From contig JAMCTM010000051.1 of the NCBI GenBank assembly GCA_023379465.1, positions 1 through 57,531 of the forward strand: a stretch of 57,531 nt of DNA. Direction: 5' to 3'. The notes beneath the pieces were generated by a model. The model ran no database searches, was not told the origin of the DNA, and worked only from the letters and a program-made list of their open reading frames with translations. Within the stretch, counting starts at the first letter, position 1, and the number at the start of each line of letters is the position of its first letter. Shown here in pieces: positions 50,925 through 57,531 of the stretch. Made by a program: the position numbers and the translations under genes. The DNA comes from Patescibacteria group bacterium (GTDB taxonomy: Bacteria > Patescibacteria > Microgenomatia > Levybacterales > UBA12049).

Positions 50925-51971
50925 ATGCCGGCAATACAAAGAAGTGAATTCGTCCTAGCCTTGAACCAGGTGGTAACAGAAAGAGGGATAGACGCCTCCG
51001 TTGTTATTGAAGCAGTCGAGAATGCCATTCTTGCGGCTTACAGGAAGGACCATCCGGGAATAGAAATAGAAGATTATAGGGCAACTTTAAATAAAAATAC
51101 AGGAGAAGCCCGTATATTTTGCGGGGATAAGGATGTAACGCCTCCGGGATTTGGCAGAATCGCCGCCCAAACAGCCAAGCAGGTTATTCTTCAAAAAATA
51201 AGAGAAAGAGAAAAAGAGGCAATATTAAGCGATTACAAAACTAAGGTTGGAACTGTTGTGAGCGGAATGGTTCTTAGATTTGCCGGGCCCAACGTAATCT
51301 TTGACATCGGTAAGGCCGAGGGGATAATGCCTGCGTCCGAGCAAATCCCAAACGAGAGATATCATCTGAATCAGAGGTTATCGGTCTATGTTTCGGAAAT
51401 TAGAAAAGGTCTAAAAGGCGAAGAAATTATCGTTTCAAGATCACATAACGGTTTGCTTGAGGGATTATTTAAGCGGGAGGTTCCGGAAATTGCCCAAGGA
51501 AACGTGTTAATAAAAACAATAGCCAGGGAGCCCGGCAACAGGACAAAGGTGGCGGTATATTCGAATCAGCCGGGCATAGATCCGGTGGGAAGCTGCGTTG
51601 GTCAAAAAGGGGTAAGGGTTCAGTCTATTATCGCTGAGCTTGGAGGATTGGAAAAGGTAGATATTATTCAATGGCAGGAAGACATTAAAGGCTATATTGC
51701 CCAAGCCCTTTCACCGGCCAAGAATACAAGCATAAAAATAGATGAGGAAAACAAAATTGCTATCGTAGCCGTTCCAAAAGATGAACTGTCCCTGGCGATT
51801 GGCAAAGACGGGCAAAATGTGCGTTTGGCGTCAAGGCTTACAGGTTACAGAATAGAAATGGAAGAGGAAGAAACAGAAGAGAAGCCCGAGAAAATTAAAG
51901 AAAAAGAAGAACAACAGGCGGAAACTGCGAAATCACAAGAGGGAGATATAAAAGAGGAAGACGGTAGGTAA
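50925..51971 (+). CDS. nusA: Transcription termination/antitermination factor NusA
   Basis: RNA polymerase-associated factor controlling pausing, termination and antitermination. It has the N-terminal RNAP-binding domain (ALNQVVTERGIDASVVIEAVENAILAAY-like segment), S1 domain (VGTVVSGMVLRFAGPNVIFD, then AEGIMPASEQ), and two KH domains (VGSCVGQKGVRVQSIIAEL and LSLAIGKDGQNVRLASRL). The C-terminal tail is acidic and unstructured (EEEETEEKPEKIKEKEE). At 348 residues it lacks the extra C-terminal repeats of E. coli. It forms an operon with infB, the usual arrangement; rimP is absent upstream. Confidence 0.95.
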   Translation: MPAIQRSEFVLALNQVVTERGIDASVVIEAVENAILAAYRKDHPGIEIEDYRATLNKNTGEARIFCGDKDVTPPGFGRIAAQTAKQVILQKIREREKEAILSDYKTKVGTVVSGMVLRFAGPNVIFDIGKAEGIMPASEQIPNERYHLNQRLSVYVSEIRKGLKGEEIIVSRSHNGLLEGLFKREVPEIAQGNVLIKTIAREPGNRTKVAVYSNQPGIDPVGSCVGQKGVRVQSIIAELGGLEKVDIIQWQEDIKGYIAQALSPAKNTSIKIDEENKIAIVAVPKDELSLAIGKDGQNVRLASRLTGYRIEMEEEETEEKPEKIKEKEEQQAETAKSQEGDIKEEDGR

Positions 51972-52014
51972 ATAAAATATTTTTTAAAAGTTTCCCCTTC
52001 CCCTAAGGTCTATT

Positions 52015-53463
52015 ATGATTAATTCGGATAAAAAACACCTTGCGTTTTTTCCCCCTGTAGTTACGGTTTTGGGGCATGTGGATCACGGCAAAACAACCCT
52101 TCTTGATGCGATAAGGAACACCGATATAGCTAAGAAGGAGGTATCCGGTATAACCCAGAAAATAGGCGCCTCGGGCATCGAGATAGTTTCCGAAGGCGTT
52201 AAAAGAAAAATTACCTTTATAGACACACCCGGGCATGAAGCATTCTCCGCTATGCGTTCAAGAGGCGCGAACGTCTGCGACCTAGCCTTACTGGTTGTTT
52301 CCGCGGCAGATGGAGTAATGCCTCAAACCAAAGAAAGCATCAAGCTTTTGCTTGATTATAAAATACCGTTTATTGTTGTTCTGACAAAGATAGATCTGCC
52401 TAATAAAAATATTCGAATGGTTAGAGAACAGCTTAGCAAAAGCGGGGTGGTGCTTGAGGGACTAGGAGGGAATATTCCGACAATAGAGGTTTCGGCCAAA
52501 ACAGATTTTCATATAAAGGAGCTTTTGGATCTGATACTTCTTGTTTTTGACATGCATAAAGAATACTCCTTGGCTTCGGATGAAAATTTTCAAGGCGTTG
52601 CCATAGAGTCTTATCTTGATTCCAAAAAAGGCCCCGCGGCTACGGTTATCGTAAAGAAAGGCACATTATCTTTAAGAGATGAGATTATTGCCGAAGGGGT
52701 TAAAGGCAGGGTTAAGGCATTAATAAACGAAAGGGGCGTTTTTTTACAAACAATTGGGCAAGGCGAGGCGGCCGAGGTGTTGGGGTTTGAGGATGTCATC
52801 AAAGTCGGCAGCCTGGTTTATAAAAAAGGGCAGACCCCGGAATCTTTAGGGGATAAGCCGCAGACAAATCAATCCAGGGTTACGGCATCAACCGAGGAGG
52901 CAGTGGTAAAAATTATTCTCTCGGCAGATACGATCGGTTCCCTGGAGACGATTACCGCCCTACTGCCTTCCTCGATTTTTATTCTTAAGGAGAAAACAGG
53001 TGAAATATCGGAGAAAGACGTAATGATGGCAAAAGGGCAGGGGGCGATTATTATCGGGTTTAATGCCGGATTAAGAAAAGCAGTTGGAAAATTTGCCCTT
53101 GAGGAAAAGGTGCTTATTAGAAATTATACGGTTATCTATGAATTAGTAGACGAGTTAAAAGACGTTGTTGAGGGAAAGAAGCTGCAGGAGGAGGAAAGGA
53201 TCTTGGGGGTCTCTAAGGTTCTGGCAAAATTTCCGTTTGACAAGAGTTTCGTGCTTGGTATTTCGGTTGGAGATGGACGGATTGCAAAAGGAGATAAGGT
53301 AAGACTTGTAAGAGGCGAAGAGATTATTGGAGAGAGCAATGTGGTTTCTGTGAGAAAAGGTAAAGAAATCGTATCCAAGGTGGAAAAAGGAGGAGAATGC
53401 GGGGTACTTCTGTCGCCCTTTCTTGACTTTAGTCTAGGTGATGTGCTAATATCCCATGCATAG
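52015..53463 (+). CDS. infB: Translation initiation factor IF-2 (short form)
   Basis: GTPase that brings initiator tRNA to the ribosome. G domain motifs are [11 protein letters not shown] (about 18-28), [26 protein letters not shown] and SAKTD. Domain II and the C-terminal tRNA-binding domain ([19 protein letters not shown]) are present. At 482 residues it lacks the long N-terminal region of other bacteria, as expected in a reduced CPR genome. In a cell where many mRNAs appear leaderless, this factor would be central to starting translation at the 5' end. Confidence 0.95.
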   Translation: MINSDKKHLAFFPPVVTVLGHVDHGKTTLLDAIRNTDIAKKEVSGITQKIGASGIEIVSEGVKRKITFIDTPGHEAFSAMRSRGANVCDLALLVVSAADGVMPQTKESIKLLLDYKIPFIVVLTKIDLPNKNIRMVREQLSKSGVVLEGLGGNIPTIEVSAKTDFHIKELLDLILLVFDMHKEYSLASDENFQGVAIESYLDSKKGPAATVIVKKGTLSLRDEIIAEGVKGRVKALINERGVFLQTIGQGEAAEVLGFEDVIKVGSLVYKKGQTPESLGDKPQTNQSRVTASTEEAVVKIILSADTIGSLETITALLPSSIFILKEKTGEISEKDVMMAKGQGAIIIGFNAGLRKAVGKFALEEKVLIRNYTVIYELVDELKDVVEGKKLQEEERILGVSKVLAKFPFDKSFVLGISVGDGRIAKGDKVRLVRGEEIIGESNVVSVRKGKEIVSKVEKGGECGVLLSPFLDFSLGDVLISHA

Positions 53464-53469
53464 AAATTT

Positions 53470-54486
53470 ATGGACGGAATGATTTTTCAGAGAATAAGGG
53501 AAGAAATAGAAAAAAACGAAGAGATTGGTATTTTAGTTGGCGCGGGTTACGATCTGGATTCTCTCGGCGCCGGCTTGTCTTTGTATCTCGCGCTTCGATC
53601 TTACGGCAAAAAGGTTAGTATTGCTTCGCCGAAAGAGGCAATTGTTCAGGTTTCCTCTTTGGTTGGAATAGATAAGTTAAAGACCAGCCTGGAAGGCAAA
53701 GACGGAGGAGATCTTATTGTTTCTTTCCCGTATAAAGAAGGCGAGATAGACAAGGTTTCCTACACCATAGATAATGGTTATTTAAATATTGTAGTTAAAG
53801 GAGGAGAGCTGGGGTTTTCTTTTAATAGGGATGGTATAAAATATACCCGATCGGGAAGCTATCCAAGGCTCATATTTGTTGTTGGCACTTCCAGACTTTC
53901 GGATCTTGGCAGCCTTTTTAATCCGGAAGAGTTCAAGGATATAACGTTGATAAATATAGATAATAAAGCGGATAATCAGGGTTTTGGGGAAATAACCTTT
54001 GTTTCACCCCAGTTCTCATCCGTTTCCGAACAGGTCGCAAGGCTTATTTTGGATTTAAATTTGGATCTGGATCAAGATACGGCCCAGAATTTACTCTCGG
54101 GTATCTCCTTCGCGACAGATAATTTTCAGAAACAGGCAACAAGTAGCGATGCCTTTGAGATGGCCGGGGTTTTAATACGCAAAGGAGCAGTAAGGCAGAG
54201 AGTTTACGCAAAAGAGGAGGCCATGCTTCCTCAATTTAGACAAAATCTTGCTCCTTCCGTCCAAAATCAAGTTAGACTTAGCCAAAACCAGGTTCAGTTT
54301 GGCCAAAGTCAAGACAGATCCGGCCAGGATCAGCTCCCCGGAGAATTTCCCGGCACAGAGCCCAAGAAGCAGGCCGTAAGAGCCGTTAAGGATTCTTTTG
54401 ACAGAAAAAATACAACAAACCCTCCGCCCGACTGGTTTACGCCTAAGGTTTATAGGGGTAGTTCCGCAGACATTGGTAATCAATAA
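53470..54486 (+). CDS. Degenerate DHH-family (NrnA/RecJ-like) protein with heptapeptide-repeat tail
   Basis: 338-residue protein placed 6 bases after infB, where many bacteria carry an NrnA-type oligoribonuclease (infB-rbfA-nrnA). ILVGAGYDLDSLGAGLSLYLALRSYGKKV aligns by eye with the DHH motif I region, but the His before D is Gly/Tyr. INIDNKADNQGFG aligns with the DHH motif (IDHH), but reads DNK. Both catalytic His residues of DHH are therefore lost, so a binding or structural role is likelier than nuclease activity. The C-terminus has a seven-residue repeat (QNQVRLS, QNQVQFG, QSQDRSG, QDQLPGE), coded by 21-base units, then a disordered tail. Confidence 0.65.
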   Translation: MDGMIFQRIREEIEKNEEIGILVGAGYDLDSLGAGLSLYLALRSYGKKVSIASPKEAIVQVSSLVGIDKLKTSLEGKDGGDLIVSFPYKEGEIDKVSYTIDNGYLNIVVKGGELGFSFNRDGIKYTRSGSYPRLIFVVGTSRLSDLGSLFNPEEFKDITLINIDNKADNQGFGEITFVSPQFSSVSEQVARLILDLNLDLDQDTAQNLLSGISFATDNFQKQATSSDAFEMAGVLIRKGAVRQRVYAKEEAMLPQFRQNLAPSVQNQVRLSQNQVQFGQSQDRSGQDQLPGEFPGTEPKKQAVRAVKDSFDRKNTTNPPPDWFTPKVYRGSSADIGNQ

Positions 54487-54556
54487 GTAGATTCTCCGCG
54501 AATTTCCAAAAACCTTTGTCATTGAGATCTGCCAGATTCCAATAGGGATAAAGAGC

Positions 54557-55852
54557 TTAGGCCGCCGGTTGCAAAACTTCGGCGGCTTCATGACACACCC
54601 TTATGTAGACAGCCATATCCCACAAGAGTTGATTTGGTTTTTCCGGAAGTTTAAATTCATGAGGCCTAAACTGTTCGAGGAGTTCAGGTCTAAAACCGTA
54701 TTGTGTTCCTATATCCATTGCCTTCTGCAGTTTGTCAAAAGCGAGGTTCCTATATTTCTCTACGTATGTTTGTTTATATAGATCTAAATATATCTTTGCT
54801 TCGTAAAGAAGACCCATCGGCCACGGTGCTTCTGTGAGAACACCCTCTGTCGAATGGCTATAAGGATTATGATATGGGTCTCCCCAAAATCGTATCTTGC
54901 CGGGGCAGTCTTCTCTGCCTAGGCTTTTTGCCGCCTCGAGCCATTCTCGGGGATCAATATCCTTAATATCGCTAAAAGCCCCTTCTCCCAGCGCGATGCC
55001 GGTTGCCAGATCAAATTCTCCCGGATGATTTGGCGTTGTTTTTTCGCGAGGGTAATTTTTTATCAGATATTCTCTGCAATGGAAGGCAGTTTCCTCAATT
55101 CTTTCCTGAAGTTCCCGTTTTGGCATAAATGGCATTATGGTTAAAAGACCTTGTCTTACGAAGGCAACAGTTGATAGAGGCGGAGGAAACACCTGTTGAT
55201 CCTCCCACATACTGCTGGCTTTGAATTTCCAAGGTTCTATATGCACAAGGTATCCTGCTATTTTTTCGATGATTTGTATTCCCCTTTCGTTTGGAATAAA
55301 GACCCGGTTCTGAATTGCCTGCCCAATGGCTGTTAAGCAGTGGCCAAATGAATCAGGCTGATTATTGGCATACCATTCGCAAAAAGAGCCGTCAATTTTG
55401 GTGTGGATCCTAGGCAGTTTTTGAGGGTCTGCCGTATTAATTTCTTTCCCTTTTTCTATTCCTGGCATAAATTTGCCATTGTCGGCTTCTTCATTAAGCA
55501 TTTCCAGGGTTTTTCCGAAATAAAGATTTGAGCTTGAACGGATTCTTCTCCCCATTTTACTATTTTGAGGATAGCGGTTAAGAACGCGGGAATCTACCAA
55601 TGCTTTGGCAGTTATGAATCCATCTCTTGGCCAATGGCAATCGTAATGGTTAAATATATCTCGGGATAATCTTGTTGATGCAGGAAACAAGCCGCCCGGA
55701 TCCTGTTCATCTAAAATGATAAGTAATTCTTTCTCGCTGCTTTCGAGAAGGTCGGTTTCTCTTTGCGCGCTAAGAGGTTCGTTGGGAAATCCTATCTCCG
55801 GTAAAGCGGCTGTGGGCAGATAAAGATATCCTTGTCTTTCTATAATTGCCAT
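54557..55852 (-). CDS. Glucoamylase-like (GH15/phosphorylase-kinase-like) protein
   Basis: 431-residue predicted (alpha/alpha)6 barrel of the GH15 clan. GGLFPASTRLSRD and HYDCHWPRDGFITAKAL match the N-terminal signature (W-P/x-R-D), and SSMWEDQQ resembles the L-W-E catalytic loop. The YSHSTEGVLTEAPWPMGLLYEAKIYLD segment is close to the second acid loop. No signal peptide is visible, so it is probably cytosolic. Starch-like glycan breakdown is likely, but substrate and activity are uncertain. The start is ATG 55852, not TTG 55858. It converges with the DHH-like gene, with a 70-base gap in which I see nothing. Confidence 0.72.
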   Translation of the reverse strand: MAIIERQGYLYLPTAALPEIGFPNEPLSAQRETDLLESSEKELLIILDEQDPGGLFPASTRLSRDIFNHYDCHWPRDGFITAKALVDSRVLNRYPQNSKMGRRIRSSSNLYFGKTLEMLNEEADNGKFMPGIEKGKEINTADPQKLPRIHTKIDGSFCEWYANNQPDSFGHCLTAIGQAIQNRVFIPNERGIQIIEKIAGYLVHIEPWKFKASSMWEDQQVFPPPLSTVAFVRQGLLTIMPFMPKRELQERIEETAFHCREYLIKNYPREKTTPNHPGEFDLATGIALGEGAFSDIKDIDPREWLEAAKSLGREDCPGKIRFWGDPYHNPYSHSTEGVLTEAPWPMGLLYEAKIYLDLYKQTYVEKYRNLAFDKLQKAMDIGTQYGFRPELLEQFRPHEFKLPEKPNQLLWDMAVYIRVCHEAAEVLQPAA

Positions 55853-55955
55853 AACCAACAGGTAAGGTTTTTAAAATAAATCTCGCCGACAGGAGCCGGC
55901 GCTATTTTAAAAAGTCTATCCGCGCGCATGATTTATTTTTTGGTTAATAGTATCA

Positions 55956-55985
55956 AGTTTAAAAAGGGCAAAGGGCATTTGTCAA
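55956..55985 (-). promoter_or_regulatory. Candidate promoter of the GH15-like gene
   Basis: Minus strand TTGACA (55980-55985), 18 bases, TAAACT (55956-55961). It leaves a leader of about 100 bases that contains a CGCCG/CGGCG hairpin near 55890-55910. Not the only possible promoter. Confidence 0.35.
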
Positions 55986-56013
55986 GGGTTATTTTGACAG
56001 GGTTATTTTGACA
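55963..56013. repeat. Heptamer and 14-mer tandem repeats upstream of the GH15-like gene
   Basis: AAAGGGC twice (55963-55976), then GGGTTATTTTGACA twice in tandem (55986-56013). The 14-base unit is twice seven, in keeping with the 7-base arrays elsewhere. The second repeat extends into the sequence after the end of the zincin-like gene. Confidence 0.6.
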
Positions 56014-56018
56014 AGAAA

Positions 56019-56438
56019 CTACTTCCTATTCCAAGCTTCTTCTAGTTTATTTTTAGCCTTTTTATAGTTTGCTGGCCAGAGGTATAAATGCCCCGATAAT
56101 TGCTTCGCTCTTTTTTCTATATTAAACTTAAGATTATTATTTTTAATAACTTTCATATATTCTATATCAGCCATTAATTCCTCATTAAAACGGAACTTAG
56201 GATTCAATAAATATTTTATCCAAAACTTGAATATTCCTTGCCGAACTTGCCTTTTTCTATGGGTTTCTTCGTGTCTTAAAAGGGCTTTGTTACGCGGATT
56301 TGGATTTGCTCCTTTTAAATCTTTGAATATTTTCTCAGGCAAAAAAATAAAAGGATATATTGCATTGGCGGTTGATTTTCCTAGCACTGGCAAAAAATCA
56401 ATGTATTTTTTTGATTTTACATAAGGCGGTAACTTCAT
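56019..56438 (-). CDS. Small zincin-like protein with HEETH motif
   Basis: 139-residue protein. RHEETHRKRQ (about 54-63) contains HExxH, the zinc-binding and catalytic motif of metallopeptidases, and the downstream NEELMADIEYMK provides acidic residues (about 80-85) for a third zinc ligand. The short length and arrangement recall minigluzincin-type proteins. No signal peptide is visible. It has a perfect TATAAT 6 bases before the ATG. Function is inferred from motif only; a degraded non-catalytic relative is possible. Confidence 0.55.
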   Translation of the reverse strand: MKLPPYVKSKKYIDFLPVLGKSTANAIYPFIFLPEKIFKDLKGANPNPRNKALLRHEETHRKRQVRQGIFKFWIKYLLNPKFRFNEELMADIEYMKVIKNNNLKFNIEKRAKQLSGHLYLWPANYKKAKNKLEEAWNRK

Positions 56439-56444
56439 AAGTTG

Positions 56445-56450
56445 ATTATA
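56445..56450 (-). promoter_or_regulatory. -10 box of the zincin-like gene
   Basis: Perfect minus-strand TATAAT ending 6 bases before the ATG at 56438. Confidence 0.5.
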
Positions 56451-56464
56451 TCAGAGCTTTTAAT

Positions 56465-56516
56465 AAATCGGTCAGGAACAATTTAAGGCGATAATATATT
56501 ATCCTTAAACCGATTT
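56465..56516. terminator. Long inverted repeat between the kinase and zincin genes
   Basis: Outer arms AAATCGGT (56465-56472) and ACCGATTT (56509-56516), inner TTTAAG/CTTAAA arms and a central perfect 14-base palindrome GATAATATATTATC. It lies just after the kinase stop and just before the zincin promoter, so a terminator or boundary element is likely. The T-run is weak. Confidence 0.45.
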
Positions 56517-56532
56517 GTGAACATTTCCTCAG

Positions 56533-57066
56533 TTAGGCAATTTTATAGAATTCAATTATTTTAATTGCAGACTGTTCTGGTGTGAAACTTTTAGTATCAA
56601 TAGTTAAATGGTCTAACTTCGGATATTTATCTAACATGTCAGAATTTTCACTAAATAATTTCTTCAAGTAATCCTTTGATAAATTTTTGCCATGGTCTTT
56701 CCTTGATTGATTTTCTACTCTTTCTAAAAGAGTTTCTTTATCGGCTATAAGCTGCACAATATATATTTTTGCTCCGTGTAATTTAGCAGTATTAACAATA
56801 CCATCTATATGGTCAAAAGGCTTGTTGCCTGCAATACCAAAAGTAAAAATAAGATTTATATTGCTCCTGATAGCCTCTTCCAATATCCGCATACGGAACT
56901 CTCTTACAAGAAGCCTGTTAGAAGGATTATCAAATGAAAAAATCTCCGAGATAGGATTTTGAAGCAAGTGATTATGCAGAAGTTTGTATCCTGTTTTTTG
57001 TTCAAGACTTTTTGCTATGGTTAATTTACCAACCGCAGGTGCTCCGTAAAGAAAAATAAGATTCAC
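56533..57066 (-). CDS. P-loop kinase-like protein
   Basis: 177-residue cytosolic protein with a Walker A motif YGAPAVGKLTIAKSL (about 7-21), a LID-like basic region (LLERVENQSRKDHGKNLSKDYLKK, about residues 115-140 with R and K) and the beginning of a Walker B strand (INLIFTFGI). It resembles shikimate/adenylate kinase-like and AAA_33-type nucleotide or small-molecule kinases. The start is GTG with TATAAT 6 bases before. Substrate unknown. Confidence 0.7.
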   Translation of the reverse strand: MNLIFLYGAPAVGKLTIAKSLEQKTGYKLLHNHLLQNPISEIFSFDNPSNRLLVREFRMRILEEAIRSNINLIFTFGIAGNKPFDHIDGIVNTAKLHGAKIYIVQLIADKETLLERVENQSRKDHGKNLSKDYLKKLFSENSDMLDKYPKLDHLTIDTKSFTPEQSAIKIIEFYKIA

Positions 57067-57072
57067 GATGAA

Positions 57073-57078
57073 ATTATA
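57073..57078 (-). promoter_or_regulatory. -10 box of the kinase gene
   Basis: Perfect minus-strand TATAAT ending 6 bases before the GTG at 57066. The 57067-57250 gap otherwise holds nothing I can identify. Confidence 0.5.
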
Positions 57079-57250
57079 ACAGAAAGTTCCGTTGCGATTA
57101 ATCAGTCATAATTATTATAAGCAAAGAGGAAATGAAAAAACTCTACAAGATTCACCCACATTTTTTAGTTCTACCTTGATTTCCCAGACCCAAAAAGATA
57201 TTGTATTACTGTATATAACAAAAAAGAAGTAGTTAGTGGCTCTTTAAAAA

Positions 57251-57454
57251 TTAAGGAAGAATGCAAAGCATAGAACTATAAATCCCACTATGCGTTGTGG
57301 GGAAAACAAAGAAGAAAAATCCCAATAATAACGGAATGAGAGCGATCATAGCCGTACTTTTATTAGTAGGCCATGAAGACTTAATTATCTCAATCCCTAA
57401 ATAAGAAAGAAATAGAAGAAAGAGATAATTAAAAAATAAAATAATATCGCACAT
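57251..57454 (-). CDS. Small two-span membrane protein
   Basis: Unrecognised 67-residue protein with two hydrophobic segments (about 5-25 and 36-52; IILFFNYLFLLFLSYLGIEI, MIALIPLLLGFFFFVFP) joined by KSSWPTNKST. No Shine-Dalgarno sequence is seen. A TATTTA directly before the ATG is not a convincing -10. Support rests on the hydrophobic pattern only. Confidence 0.4.
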   Translation of the reverse strand: MCDIILFFNYLFLLFLSYLGIEIIKSSWPTNKSTAMIALIPLLLGFFFFVFPTTHSGIYSSMLCILP

Positions 57455-57531
57455 TAAATATTTTTCTCAAGCAACTTTAGTTTTCCGAGAAAGAGATTTA
57501 AAGGATAGACTAAGATTTTTAACTAAATGAA

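Noticed and set aside
57067..57250. Possible tRNA or small RNA in the 184-base gap
   Set aside because: I looked for cloverleaf arms, a T-loop-like GTTCGAATC and a CCA end and found none. I did not find a tRNA-like fold in any other gap either, but this was by eye.

Overview
The window looks like a chromosome segment of a Candidate Phyla Radiation (Patescibacteria) bacterium, most likely of the Microgenomates (OP11) group. The evidence is an AT-rich sequence, very tight gene packing with 1-4 base overlaps, short versions of housekeeping proteins (IF-2 of 482 residues, NusA of 348), many multi-membrane-span glycosyltransferases of the GT-C type, a YYY-domain membrane giant, PilN/PilO-like genes next to LPVTG-tailed surface proteins, and TGA used as an ordinary stop, which argues against the UGA-recoding Gracilibacteria/Absconditabacteria. 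The lineage is inferred; no rRNA gene lies in the window. I found no tRNA, rRNA, CRISPR array, transposase, integrase or phage gene.

Layout. 1-3219: 3' part of dnaG, carrying the C-terminal part of an intein, then rpoD. 3231-6841 (minus): a polysaccharide deacetylase, a membrane-anchored ClpC-like ATPase and a small membrane protein. 6919-9582: membrane protein, metG, tatD. 9588-14906: a tight polyprenyl-linked glycan cluster (GT2, GT-C, WecA/MraY-like and UbiA/DPPR-synthase-like genes). 14907-17805 (minus): PEGA/SH3 protein and groEL-groES. 17989-22645: PKD/LPVTG surface protein, lepA and murJ. 22691-26014: rpsT, then a type IV pilus-like PilN/PilO set ending in a second LPVTG protein. 26018-34703: FAD oxidoreductase, two tandem GT-C enzymes, an epimerase, a HAD-like protein and the YYY-domain protein. 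34747-38300: secreted and membrane proteins, including a 40-residue membrane protein. 38393-40962: trxA, trxB, nnrD and a small membrane protein. 41013-44419: Fic protein, unknown gene, ATP-dependent DNA ligase. 44430-49029 (minus): TPR glycosyltransferase, FemX-like ligase, PcrA/UvrD helicase. 49066-54486: tpiA, LCP ligase, nusA, infB and a degenerate DHH protein. 54557-57531 (minus): GH15-like protein, small zincin-like protein, P-loop kinase and a small membrane protein.

Taken together the window is rich in cell-envelope building. Polyprenyl-phosphate sugar priming (WecA-like, UbiA-like), sugar transfer at the outer membrane face (GT-C set), lipid II flipping (MurJ), peptide bridge formation (FemX-like), attachment of glycans to peptidoglycan (LCP) and LPVTG surface proteins are interspersed with core information genes.

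Two sequence-level patterns run across the whole window. First, about 18 genes on both strands have a sigma-70 -10 hexamer ending only 6-10 bases before the start codon, often with a -35 hexamer exactly 17 bases further upstream, so transcription should begin at or within a few bases of the start codon (leaderless mRNAs). Only a few genes show a Shine-Dalgarno sequence. Second, at least 17 short arrays with a strict 7-base period, but with differing unit sequences, are scattered inside coding regions (tpiA, trxB, nnrD, DNA ligase, PcrA, FemX, the FAD enzyme, the YYY protein) and in a few intergenic gaps. They look like a dispersed heptanucleotide repeat family that inserts low-complexity peptide segments into housekeeping enzymes.
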